NCBI GenBank assembly: GCA_028551475.1
Contig: CM052361.1
Span: forward strand, 5,897,501 to 5,961,500
Origin: Casuarina equisetifolia
Taxonomy: Eukaryota; Streptophyta; Magnoliopsida; Fagales; Casuarinaceae
DNA: 64,000 nt
Direction: 5' to 3'
Shown: positions 40,600-53,429 of the stretch, piece after piece
How the letters are laid out: every line of letters begins with the position of its first letter
How positions within the stretch are numbered: the first letter of the stretch is position 1
Translations under genes and position numbers: made by a program
The notes under the pieces: model-generated
Seen by the model: the letters and a program-made list of their open reading frames with translations, nothing else
Database searches by the model: none
Told to the model about the DNA's origin: nothing

Positions 40600-43500
40600 A
40601 TCCAAAACAAAATAGAGATTCTTATACATATTTTTATTATTGTTTGAGTGCAAAAGAACTGAATGGATAACGCCCTTCCATATTTTATATTTACTTTATA
40701 CACAATCTGAACTCCATGGAAGCCACCCATTCAACTCAACCTCCAAGAAAAGATCAAATCCTCAAATGGGCACCCATCTCCTCCATCCGTGTCAAATCAA
40801 AAGGGGTCATCATCAGCGTGATACGCATAGAAAATTGGCTTCTACCAAGGACCTTTCGACTCTAGTATTCTTCCAAATTTTCACTCCTATATGTGAAAGA
40901 GGTTACCATTTCCGATGACTAATCCATGAGGATAATTTTTTTTCTTCTGGCAATTATAATTATTTTATGAGTTCCTATTCAAGCTTTTATTTGTTATAAA
41001 AATGTTTAATAAATAAATTCAAGCGTTTTCTTCGAGTACTAGAAGTTAAAAACTATACAAAAATACACGCAAGTAAGAATGATAGCTTCTGGACTTATCT
41101 TTTGATTCAGCGTCGCCATAGTAGTTTATCCATTAAAAGTATCCATGAGACGAACAGTACGTGGAGGGACACTAAGCGTTATCCTTCTGCAAATGCCTTC
41201 AGCCCACACAAAGTGGATATGGAGATTAAAAAGAGAAAAAAACAAGAAAAAGTGTTGCATTTTCAAATCCACCAGATGGAAAGAATGTTAGCCGTGTCAT
41301 TTCTCAACGCAAAAGTTCTACAGGCCAAGTGGGTTTTCAAAGCCCAAGCCCAAACATCATGTGATGAAGAAGATGATTGATCTCAATTTGTCAACCGTGG
41401 ACAATGATGAAGAGAACTTGAAATCTTGCTACGAGGAAGATTATCCATTGTTGGGCGTCTTGGGATGCCTGTTATGTGAGACAAGATCTATTGATGATGA
41501 TAATAAAGTATCATATGAGAATGTTGACTCTTATGAGTCATGATTGAAGTGTGTAGTAAAGGAGTAGGTCGTTTGGCACATGAATGGGCAGGTATGTCCA
41601 AAGTTTTGTTAGAACTAAAATGTTTTTTTAATTATGTTGCATTAAAATTATCTAAAGTAACTCCAATAAAAAGAAATATTCTTGGCTTTGTTAAAATTAA
41701 AATATCTTTTGTCATGTTGTCTTAAAATTATTTAAACTCTTATAAAAGGAAATGTAATTGACCGTGTAATGTAATAGAAAAATAATATAATCAACTTTGC
41801 TCTCTTTATTTTTCCTAACTCTAAAATATAAACTTCTTTTAAGAAAGATAAAAAAAAAAAATTTGTAGATATTCTCCTCCCCTCATTATATAGATCACAA
41901 AGCTTTGCACTTCTTGATACACACTTACACGAGTTCTTTGAAACCCTACAAAATCATAGTTCAAGTATTTTAATGTTAGAACTAGAAATTCAAGGTTTTT
42001 ATTTATATAATAATATTTAATAAATAATTTCAGTAGCCTTCTTAGTTTGGAACTTTGCTTAGACAATGTAGAAGATAAAGGGAAGTTTTAACAAAGGAAC
42101 AATAATAAGAAAGGACAATGTTTCCACTCAGCTCTAAGTAGAATATATTCTTCCAAGGAGCACGAAACTATGACTTAATCATAAATTGACTATTATTTTA
42201 TGTGGTCAAGTCAAGACTTGTTAATTATTTTGTTTCTTACGATCAAGAGCAAAAAATAAATAAATAAAAAACATCACCCAAGTATCTTAAGTTCAAATCT
42301 CCTCAATTATATTTTTAGTTAACTTAATCATGTTTTGAAATATGCTATTGTTCTCCAATTTAAACTATCAAGTAAAACTTAATAAGGGTATGGATTATCT
42401 AATAAAAAACAAAAAAAATAAAACAATCATCATCAAATTAGCTTTCACTTGAGATTCCTCGAGTGATAAGAGGCAGTATGGCAATGATTTTAGCCGCTGA
42501 CATCATTGATTACAATCTTGTCACTTATTCCTGTGAACTCCATACCACCAGTTAAAATGCCTTATTGTATGATAACAAACCCTATTGATTTACATATAAC
42601 AATACTTATACCTAAGAATAATAGCCGTGAACATAATACTCGTGAACAAGAGTAGGTAGTGATCATATCAATCCAAATCGACAACAATAATGAAACAATT
42701 GTAAAGGTGGGAGAGACGACTATAATGACGATAGGTAGACAGTGATCGTGATAAATGACAAAAACAATGATGGTGATGGAAATGCCAATTAGCAAAGGCA
42801 ATGTTAACAACAATAGCAACAGTAGTATGAGGAATAAAACGGTTCAAAGATCATAAAAGTAATTGAATTTGGACACTAATGAAAGCCTTATATTCAGTAT
42901 ATCTAGGACATCAACATTAGAGATCTTCAAATTAAAATTTTAAAAAATTAAATTGACATAGTGGATATTCGGACCTCCACTTAGTATTCCATATGGGTTT
43001 CCTAGACAATTAAAAAGATTCCATTCTCATATAGTTTAAAATAGTGTCTGACCTACTGATGACTAGTTGAAGACTTAAATAATTATCTCTACAACGTGCA
43101 CGATTCAGTCTAATTAAATCAAGGTGATCGTAACGATAGATATTTACATAGGAGACTAATACTTTAATATGTCTATCAAAATTTAGTGGCATAAAATGGT
43201 TATGGGGGGTCACGTGGTTGACAACATGGTATTTTAGATTCACGGGAATTTAGGGGGCCTTGCGTGGATTACGAGTCGAATGAGTGATGATCACGAGGGC
43301 TCATTATTTTCAAAGGAGTTAAACGCATGTGGAAAAGTGAAGCTAATCTCATATTATTAAGGCGTGGAATATGGTTATTTCTTTCTACTTTGGAAGCCGG
43401 TTGTTTATATGGATTTGGATCTCCCTTATATGGTATCATAGCATTTTCCTTTAACATCTTTATAAATTTTGGTAAACTCAATCTATATCGGAAATATAAA

Positions 43501-43990
43501 TGGCAAGTTTTATATTCTAGTGTGGATTTTATGTTCATATGTGATGAAATCTCCCTACTTAAGGTCTTAAAGTTGTGTCATAAAGACCTAAAGAGATAAA
43601 AGTATGAGTTATTGATTTTATAAGTGATAAATTTTTTTTGCTTATTATCATAAGGTTTTGAGATGACCTATATACTTCAATACAATATCTAAGTTAAGAA
43701 TGAACTTTTATTTTATAAACTTTTATGACTTAAAGTTAAGTTTCTTCTCAGTTAACATGCAAGTGAAGAAAGTGTTAAATAAAAACATTGATTTTAACTT
43801 TTGTGATAAGAAATGAGAATCAATACAAGAGATGAATTAACCAGTTGAAACAGGCAGATCCTTGAAGAGCATTGGATAAAAACTATTCCCTTCACAAGAA
43901 ATGTAGGGAGCAGGAACTACAATGATGCGGGCTGAAGAAAAACTGCTGAGAGTATCTTCGCCAACAGCTTAACATCGCAGGCTCATTACA
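40600..43990. other. AT-rich spacer, possible retroelement remnants
   Basis: No gene is supported. At about 43429 the sequence TGGTATCATAGC resembles the initiator-tRNA primer-binding site that follows Copia 5' LTRs, so 42850-43440 may be an old LTR fragment. No coding domain is visible near it. Confidence 0.35.
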
Positions 43991-44006
43991 AATGCGGAAA
44001 GAATTT

Positions 44007-44478
44007 TTAAGGGCATTTGGGTCCTCCTTGCTGGGTCTTCCAGTTGTTGTAGCAGGGGCATGCTTGCTTGTTGCCATAGGTGCCAGGGGGAACACAGAGG
44101 CACTTGGCGCAGCACTTTTGGCAGAAGAACATGCATGGCTTCTTGTGTGATGTCGCCGAGCACCGATACGTACACTTTGGTTTGCAATCTGGGTGCCACA
44201 ATCACACCACTTTCATCAGCTCACACAACATAACACAGCTCAAATCATGTACTTGACAACAGACAGAGACACGTACCTGAAGGACTAAGCTTTGTAATGC
44301 TATAACCCTGTTCACCAAGAATTAAAGACAGAGAAGTTAGGTCAGGGTTAATGCAAGATGAAGTTTACACCAGACACAGTAAGTAAGCAGATCTTCTTAC
44401 CTCAGCAACAGTAGAGAATGTGACTAGAAGAATCAGAGAAAAAACCAGGAAGAGGAAGGTGTACGAACGGCCTGCCAT
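44007..44478 (-). CDS. GASA/snakin gibberellin-regulated cysteine-rich peptide
   Basis: Small secreted peptide of the GASA/snakin family, involved in growth and antimicrobial defence (family knowledge). Three exons: 44401-44478, 44277-44307 and 44007-44188, giving 96 aa. Residues 1 to about 26 form a signal peptide (FLFLVFSLILLVTF). A short spacer (GYSITKLSPS) leads into the GASA domain, residues 38-95, with all 12 cysteines in the expected order (DCKPKC, RC, KPCMFFCQKCCAKCLC, CPC, KCP end). The signature KCLCVPPGTYGNK is intact. Both intron phases fit. The gene looks complete and functional. Confidence 0.95.
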
Positions 44479-44548
44479 TGACACTGTCGAGAAGCACAAG
44501 GAGATGCTTTGTGGTGGGGGTGATGTAAAGAGGAGAAGCATACAAGGT

Positions 44549-44556
44549 TATTTATA
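44549..44556 (-). promoter_or_regulatory. TATA box of the GASA gene
   Basis: TATAAATA on the minus strand, about 70 bp upstream of the start codon. This places transcription start near 44520 and a short leader. Confidence 0.7.
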
Positions 44557-44559
44557 AGA

Positions 44560-46871
44560 CATCATCGGGATGATCGAATTCAATCATGAAAGGGATTAGA
44601 TTGCGTCGTTTCAGGCGATGAAAATGGGGTATTTAGGGTGGCGCCCAACACTTAACCATCCACGTGGGTGGTCGTGGAACAAGAGCGTTATACGCGGCGT
44701 GTCCGTTGCTCGGTTTGTTCCTGCTTTTGTTAACTCTAGTAGTTGGGTTATGCTCTTTTTTTACTGTTTTCTTCTCTTTTCAACGAGTTTAGGCCCTACT
44801 TTCCGGTGCTTGATTATATCAAGTGGGTAATTCTTTTTCTGTGAGACTTTAATGGGATGGGATGGGATGGGATGGGATGGGATGGGATGTGAATGTGAAG
44901 GGAGCTCTAGTGTCCTGGTGCAGTACGGTTAGGTTCGCATGTGAGAGCACATGGCCTTCATTTTCATGGACGGACGAGAACGTGGCTTTCATCATTGTTT
45001 ACATTTTGGTACGTCGGTCATAAATAACAAAGGCATATTTCTCTCAATTATCACCGCGAGTTGTTGGTCCCATCTTTTGGAGTCATTCCAAGGGAGCGAA
45101 AAACAACATGATGAATGTGTCATTGATGAAACACTGATAGAGAAGGCGAGTCTTTAATTAGTACTCAAACCCAGGTCAAGGAATGGCAGACTACGTATCA
45201 TCATAGCCAGGGAGTAAAAGCTCACCGTATCATCTTCAATCGTCAGCTTATGATTAATGTTTCGCAAGGACAATGCATGTAGAAAAGATAACAAATTTTC
45301 TGCTCTTAAACTTGCTTGTTTCCAGATATGTTCACACGCTTTCCTCTTCCATGTGGAGTAGTCGGTGGATGAGAAAGTGTGAATAAATGCAGAGACAAAG
45401 TACGTAAGAACTGTCATGGAGTCAAGTAAAGTGGCGTACTTCGCTATTGAGTTAGTGAAATGTATTGTGGTGGCTCATGTCAACTACCATCCATGCAGAC
45501 GGAAAATGCATACAGCTGTTATCCAACGCATAGTATTTCCTCTCGCCAAAAGTTGAAAGTCCGGCTTTTGTTCCGTCATTTGTGCTGCATTTGTTTGGAA
45601 ATTTGAAACCGCTGGACCCAATCCTAACCTTGCGTACACACTTCATGTAATCTAGATTTGTTCGTCTTAAATTGCGTGGAAGGGTTCCTGGGTTACATCT
45701 TTAGATGGAAGGAGCTTTAATACTAATAGATGGTAACTCTTGAGAAGATCCATGAAAACTAATCTTCCTTTGTCCTTCTGGTAGAATTTTTCTCTCGATC
45801 TGGGTCGATGTAGCAAACATGTAGCTAGAGAAGTGCCAACTGAGTCCATATTTTCAAAAAGTAGGATGGTTAGCATGAGGATCTTGGGACAGATCTTAGG
45901 GGTGATTAGTTGCTTTCTACAAGTACGTACTGCTCTGCAGGGAGTCGCGTCTATCAATTGGAAGATTCGGATGGCTGATTGGCCAAGCTAAAAGATATGG
46001 GACCCCGGCATTCGATTCTTACCGACTCAACTATTTGGCAATTATCACAAACGCCGTACCCATGTCCTCCAGCGTCGTTAATCACGAAAATGGACTGGCA
46101 CCAACTAAACTCTCTCAATTGAGCAGGTGGATCGGCTTATGGTCAGCCCATAGATCGCTCTAGTTATGCTGCCAAGGAAAGTTCACCTCTTCCACTCCTG
46201 CGGCCTTATCAATTTGGGTAGCCAGCGTCCCATAAACTGGAACTTCTATGAAAACTGCAGATCCTGCAAGTGCCGCTCTGGCAAGCCAGCAGAACCATGT
46301 CTGAAACTGGCACTTCCTCAAGCCAAATCAGGATCCCCGAGTAAATCTAATAGTGGAGTTCAACGCAACCAGAGTTCTCTCTGCTGGTTTGCCCTCTGTT
46401 TTCCTCACCCACAAGTAAATGATTAAAGCTAAAATTGTAAAGTTGAAGCAGAGCAAACAAAGTAGGAAAACCGGAACCCCTTTAAACCATATATTGATTT
46501 CAACATTAATTTTCCATCTGTATAGCCATTTTGCACGGTAAAAAATTAACACAAAAACAACCCACTATAAATTAGTCATCACGAAAGAAAACAAGTCATT
46601 GACCAGACCCATAACTGAAAACCAGACGCATCAAGACTCCATGAAGGGTCAGCACACGCACTTTGTGCTGATGCTGCTGATCCTATTCTAATCTCACTAA
46701 AAACCAATAGGATTTTCTCACGGTATTGGAATAAATTGCTCATCCTCGGCCTATTTAGTTACAGGCCATCCTTCAGAACTGACCTATGCCGGACGTAGTT
46801 AAACCTACAGGGCAATAGGGTGCGCCAGTCGCTGCTGGCAATCCTCTGCACCCGACTGAACTCGGAACGTT
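44560..46871. other. GASA upstream region and spacer
   Basis: This contains the GASA promoter, a GGGAT repeat and probably the DUF2359 gene 3' UTR at the right end. Several open frames of 60-96 codons occur on both strands at 44950-46430, and none resembles a known protein. Confidence 0.45.
44852..44889. repeat. (GGGAT)n repeat
   Basis: About seven tandem GGGAT units lie roughly 370 bp upstream of the GASA start codon. Confidence 0.95.
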
Positions 46872-49800
46872 TCAAGGGAAGTTCAACAGTTCCGACAATT
46901 TCTTGCAGTCCCAGGAATCACTGTTCTGGGACATAACAGCAGCACCGACAGCCACTGCAAGAGCCACAACGACCATGCTCTTTATGCAGCCATGGCCCTT
47001 TGACAAATGCCTCAAAATCAGCTTGCAGTACTTGTCCGCATCCTTCAGTGATGCAAGGTGAGCACTGTCATCTCCCTTTGCCAATGCTTTCTCATTCTAA
47101 ATTTCCACAAAAATGAAACGAGCAACGTATCAGTACACTTAAACTTAACACATGAACAGCAGGTAAGATGAGCTTCAAATTTGAATCAGATAGATCCCAA
47201 TGTCGACATATTTACTGGGAAAAGAATCATAGCAGATGAATTCCATTTAAGAAACCATTCTGGCAGAGGATATTCAGAACTACTTAAGAGAACGCTCGAG
47301 AAGTGAATAACAAAGCAAAAGTTGAAAAGAACCCAAAATGCTTCTCACTTTACGAACCCACAGTAGAGTGGAGAGGGGTGGCAGCAGTGGGAAAGGTGTG
47401 CTTGGTGTCGAAGGAGAAGTTAAAACGTGTGCAATTCCAGGATCATATGTCTAGCAAGTGTTCAACTTTCTCTATGAGAAGAAGGAAGGGTAAAGAATTA
47501 TGCAGCAGAGGTTTCGACACCCTCAATCCAACAAATTATCTCGTCCATAATATCTGGGGCAAGCTTACCTTCTGCTTGAAACTCTGGAGAGTTTCCCTCA
47601 CAGCGTCCAGGGTAGAGTGTTTCACAGAGTGCTCCTTCCATTCGTCAGACAGCTTTCTCAGAATAATTACACTTGCTTCAAGATTATCCATGTAAAGCAT
47701 GTCCTGTTTCCAAAGCAGAGACAAGAGTCAACGTTGCAGATATACTTAGAGATAATATATACTTAGAGATAATATAGTCTAACTTGAAAATAAAAAATAA
47801 TAATAATTAAAAAAACAGAAAAATAAGTTTCAAATGCTCACCCATTGCTTATAACATTCAGGGTTTTGAGTAAAACACCAGATAGAAATGTCACTTGCTT
47901 CCCTTGATAGTTCAGGGATACCTGCAGGTGAGTTTAAAAGTCAAAACTCTGATACAGAGTAAAAACCCTAAACTCCTGTATTACTGTAGCATTTATGGTC
48001 TAAAAGAGACAAAAAAGTTTGTTCTCTCCAACCCCAGCCCCCCAAACAAAGGTGGGCTCTCCTCCCGGGGGAAAAATGAAGTAGAATGCAGTGTCTATTT
48101 TGAGTTTGTCACTACCTTCTCCAGCAGCTTTGATTGTAACGTCCAAAACCTGTTGTGCAAGTTGCTTCATTGCTTTGCTTCCGGGGGTACCAGCAAGAGC
48201 CACCTCTTTCAAAGTCGGATATACAACTTCAAACCTTTCAGTTGCCTAAACAGAATATAGATTACAAATTCGCTTAGAGAAAATACATATCAGCCAGAAA
48301 AATATAGAAGACACTCCCAAATATACCCACCTTTATCCGAGCTGATGGTGCTGGGAAGGTGAATCTCAGCAAAAGCTCAAGAGCTGATGGTGGTACCACG
48401 CGATCTCCCTTCCTGACAGCACCATTTAATAGTATAGTGCGAGCTTTTGGGGAAGCTAAAATTCTGATTTCAAGGGAGAAAATAAAAATAAAAGGTGAGA
48501 AAAAGACATAATAAAGTTCCACAATCAGAATAAGATCTACTTTAGATTCAAGAAAGGAATAAGTGTGCAAGACAACAAATACAATTTATGCTCAAAATAA
48601 AAAATGTCTAACCTCTCCACCAATTGTAAAATCAGGTCTCTTGACAGCGGAGTACAGCCCGACTTGCTAGCCAGTATAGGCAGGAGAAAATAAGCCCACA
48701 TGTACAACCCGACAACTAGATCTCCTTGAGATGCCTACATCAACCAAAAACTGGCTTGAAATTCATATCATACTCTTTGAAATGACCACAATGTGAGCAT
48801 CAGATTTTCATTTAAACCAACATTCACCTGTGCAATTAGCCAAATAGTTATTGGAAGCTTGTCTTGTCCTTGATACTTTGGGTTTTCCTTAAATGTAGGC
48901 AATAGATTGATCAACACATCAGGCTTTCGTCGTAGTGCCATCGCCAAAACAACAAATATGGCAACCTGCAGATCCAACATTTACACCATTTCCATATTAA
49001 AAACCCACTTGGCTAGCCAGGAGACCACAAAATGTTAGTGTCATGCAATGAGTTGACATTATCTAAATGAAGATAACAATCTGAACGAGTAGTGCAGACT
49101 TTAACATGCAAAGATATAATCAACAATGAGAGAGTAAGTCATCATTTTCAACCATCGTCCAGATGGGAGATTGCCTTCACTATTCACTAAAGAAACACAG
49201 AATCAAATATGAGCAAATAGAGTTAGCCTCCATAAAAGATAGATGGAACTATCAACTTTGGAGGAAATCTTAAGCCAAAAAAAAAAAAAAAAGAATTCTG
49301 AATTCATGTCAGGTTAACTTGAACAACACAAAAAGTAAATTAGTGTCAAGAGGAGATTGAAGGAAAAAGCAGGGAAAGAGCATCTATTTTTGCAGAGTAA
49401 TATAACTAAGAGTTTAAAATAAAATTCCTAAGGCCACTCTTTTATTGAGTCTGTTGCATGTTGCATCCGTCCCTCTTTTCTGGATTTCTTTACACACTAA
49501 CTTGTAACCTTAGGGATGTCCTTCGGTACATCACTTACGGACTCTAATTGCCAATTTTCTCTTTCTCTTTCATCAATGTATTCTACTCAGACCAAAACAA
49601 AGAAAAAAGAAAAAAGAAATAAAGGCCAAAACTACCAAATTTTACCTTCTCCTATTATTTGTTTATCTTGAGCTGCTAAATGTTTCTGAGTGATTCAGAT
49701 CATAAAGGTTATAACTCCCAGATGCTACTATATGCAATATACTCTTTGGGAAGTGTGATTACATATACAGTGACTACTTTTGCCAAGAAACTCAACTTGG

Positions 49801-52800
49801 AGCAACTGTTTACTGTTTAGTTAAATTAGTATAGTTGTACAAATAACTCTCTAACAAGCACTTGTATTAAAATTGAATAACATCAATATTAGATCTGTAT
49901 TACATTAGTGCTAAAAATAAAAATGATGATAATCATAATAGCAGTTATGTATTCTAGTGGTCACAACTCAGCACATTTGCCAGACATTACTAAGGACTAT
50001 TAACAACTGAAGCTCTGTGTAATCATTCATATGGTCAAATTTCACCTAATACGCACCTGTTGACGGAATTAACATAGGGCTATAGCACTTCTTTACAATA
50101 GTAAGTAGTTCATGATACCGCAATTCCCATGCTCAAACCCCTAACATCCTGGTTACCATCTATGTTGCACTACATTATGCCGTAAGACATGACATATGAG
50201 AACAAACTCTTTACAATAGCACGTAAATCAAGCTACCATAATTCCCACGCTCTTTACAATAGTGCCAAGAAATGTGTTCCACAGTCCAACAGGTAGTTTG
50301 ATCAAACTCTTTTGCCATTCCTTTAAAAACTTCATGACTTGTGGATTTGTCTCGTTGTGCGCTCTTAAATATATGAAAACAAGTAAGATAACCACTCTGC
50401 TTTTGCAATGCATTTGCTTCTATGTCAAACTTTTTATTAGTTATTAAACTGAAATACTAACATGAAAATAGATACTGACAAGCATATCATTGAGACCATG
50501 AGCCTCAGATGTACTTCAATCACAACTTTTGAAAGCCCTTGAGCTACATTACCAAGAAACTTTTGGGCAGATTTCAACATAAGAAGAATGACATGTAGAA
50601 ATGCTGTCATGGCTTAAACTTCTGAAGTTGGCACGTAAGCCACAATGTTGCAAACAAAATGAATAGAAGGAAGATACCTACATATATGCAATTAGTTTCC
50701 CAACCCCTCCCTACTCTACCATTGGGCTTACTTAGGTAATGAGTTTCACGACTTTATGGGTTAAATGATGCATGTATAAACAGTCATCAACAGAACTCTA
50801 CAACTCGATGCATCAGTCTTGCTTAATCAAATAGATACTTAACCCCAACAGCACACTTAATCTCAAGATCTAACAGTTATGGATCTGACATGGATGCAAG
50901 TGAGGTTAAGTGTGAAATGGCCATGTGATTGACCAGACCAAATCGACAAAGTGGGTTTGACCTCAAAGAAAATATGCCAATTTGTTCCATACGGGGACAT
51001 GGCAAGTGCTACAGACCTCAATGGGACTTCTGAATATTGAAAGTATGCACTCTCATTTGATTCCCAATTAAAATTCCTCCTCCATTATGAAGATAGTGGT
51101 ACTGTGAGTTACCTATTATATGGGTTCTATTGTTAGCGTGTCTTGTAACAGTGGCTACTTTTTGTAGTTCTGTAAGCCGTGGGCACCACAACTGCCTAAA
51201 ACCCATGTACGGACAAATAATGTTGTTTAGCCTGGCACTTGATATTAAAATTATCAACATGAAATAAAAATGAAAGCAAGAAATGTAGTGAGAAGAAAAA
51301 AAAATCCCAAGCCTTTCTTTATGATCTTTTCAATGCCTCCATTAAACCCTAAATTATCTTCAAAATGTGGAAACACAAGATACAAATCTTCTATACAAAT
51401 GTTAACGTGCTAAATCTTGTACAGCCACTTCTAATGGTGATCTCTTGAAAATTTGGAGAGGGGGGGGGGGGGGGGCAAGAGATGCTTTATGCGTTTACAA
51501 GAGCATTCATTATAGCATCTAATGCTCACAAATCGATGACCAAATGATTCCATCGGAAAAACGTCATACGTGCAAAACAGGCAAGCAACAATAGTACATC
51601 TAAACAGAAACTCCCTAAGCTCTGGGATTTGTCTTATCCAATGCCTCATTTCTTTGTGGAGAGGTGACTCCACATATGTATCCATGAATCAAATGAGAAC
51701 CAGCTCTTTGCCTATGACTGAACTTGAGCATTTATTGTAATGTTTGTCGTACAGCTTTGTGCAAAACAAGATCGAACATGCAAGAGTAAACGACAGCCTA
51801 CAGAAACCTCATAGACCACAATTAACATAATGAAGTCTAATAGAAACGCTACCTGAGACTTAGAAGATGCTTGCTGAACCACCTTTTTGGATCCCTTGGC
51901 AGCTGCTTGGTGACTTACAAGGTCAGCGTAAATACTGTCCAACGACCATAACACAATGGACCCAAGTGCTTCAGAAGACCGCTTGCCCATCCAGTCAACA
52001 GATGTCTTATAAACATCTTCTGGTATAGTGGAAATAGGAATCTGTTGGAAGTGTCAAATAAAGATTAAGAACGAAGACATCCGCAATTTAAAAATTGAAT
52101 TCCGATTCAAACAAAAGAAACCACTAATGATTAGAGAGTACAAAAGAAAAGATATTGGTAAACTTTGAGACAATCGAGACAGGATTCTTTTACAAGTTAC
52201 TTCACTTTTTCAAACGCCTCTAAAGAGCATTCCCAAGATCAAGCTAAATGAATCATTGTAGAATCAATTTGTCCAACGTCAGAAAATATAAACGTGAAGA
52301 CATCAGATGCCCCTCAACTTAGCTTTCTTGAACAGCCTCAGAATTTTACAGAAAAACGGTCACAAAATCATAAGATATCCTTCAGATTCCAACCTAAAAC
52401 CTACATGCATGCACAAAAATATATCATAGCATACATGATTTTCATCAGCGAATCAATCTCAAAAACTCATACATTCCCCAAACTATACACCTTGCATCAA
52501 AAACTGCAATCTTTCAAATCCCTTTTGCCCCAAACTCAAACAAACAGATCTATACGTTCATCGTTTTTGTAATCAAGCAAACTTAAAGCGAAGGAGAAAT
52601 AAATTGCAGCGAAAACTCACATCAACCATCTTCGCGACGCTGGACTCCTTGAACGTCTTCAACCACGGAAATTGAGCCGAACTGACTGAAGCGAATGCTC
52701 GGCCAAAATAATCCGCGAATCGCATTAGCTGTATATCTTGTTGCGATTCGTACGAAGCCTAAGCGAAAAATCGATAACGATATCAATAAAATTGCTTTCT

Positions 52801-53419
52801 TTCACAACATCAGAACGAGATTGAATCCGAATTTTACGAAAACAAACAGATCAAAGAGTGCGGATGCTCAGTTGGAATAATTGTTGGTTTTGGAAGAATT
52901 AGCGACGCTAACCGTGACGTCAATTAGAAAAGCGCCAAGATCAGCGGCATCAATCTTCGAAGCGGCTTCAGCCACGGTCACCTTTGGCTTCTTTGGCTTT
53001 TTTGGTTTCTTAGGCTTTAACGCTCCATTCTCGACGGCAGTGGCGGCACCGGAGGCCTCCGTGTCGCTGCCATCGTCGTCCTCGGAATGCCGCTTCGGTT
53101 GGTCGCCTTCTGCGGCCGCTTCAGCGGCTAGCTGAGCCTCGAGAAGGCGCCGACGGCGCTCCTCTGATTGCTGCTCGATCGAGCGGAAGACATCGGCCCC
53201 GGCGCCGGTGGATCCGTTGGGCCGGCGGCTGAGCAGATCCGCTGAATTCCCCGGCAGCTGAGGCTTGGACGGCTTCCGGTTGCGCTTATGATACGACACC
53301 GTTTGCCAGGTGTATTCGGTACCGTTCTGGGCCTCCTTGTTGTCGCTCTTGCTCTTCTCCGCCAGCTCCTCCTCTTGCTCCCTCAGAATCTCTTGAATGA
53401 GAGCTGAATTCTCGTCCAT
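46872..53419 (-). CDS. TMEM214-like membrane protein (DUF2359)
   Basis: Plant member of the TMEM214/DUF2359 family; animal TMEM214 sits in the ER membrane, and the plant role is poorly known. Ten exons: 52913-53419, 52621-52758, 51853-52041, 48828-48965, 48613-48734, 48331-48463, 48116-48245, 47842-47921, 47569-47703 and 46872-47096, giving 598 aa with all phases closing. The N-terminal 169 residues are charged, with a WQTVSYHKRNRK motif and a lysine/proline repeat (KPKKPKKPKKPK). The conserved core includes DYFGRAFASVSSAQFPWLK, IPEDVYKTSVDWMGKRS and LPITIWLIAQ. One membrane span lies near the C-terminus (MVVVALAVAVGAAVM, about residues 563-579). Intron 3 is 2.9 kb and holds a run of 16 G. 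Confidence 0.9.
48966..51852 (-). other. Large intron 3 of the DUF2359 gene
   Basis: A 2.9-kb AT-rich intron. It holds a G-homopolymer of about 16 at 51460-51475 (poly-C on the sense strand). No embedded gene or clear transposon was recognised. Confidence 0.7.
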
Positions 53420-53429
53420 GGTTTCAAAT

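Noticed and set aside
42280-42300. tRNA B-box-like AGTTCAAATCTCC
   Set aside because: No matching A box, stems or acceptor arm nearby, so it is not a tRNA gene and is too weak for a SINE.
45667-45957. 96-codon minus frame between GASA and DUF2359
   Set aside because: No known family, and no splice signals linking it to an exon. It may be a decayed gene but cannot be supported.
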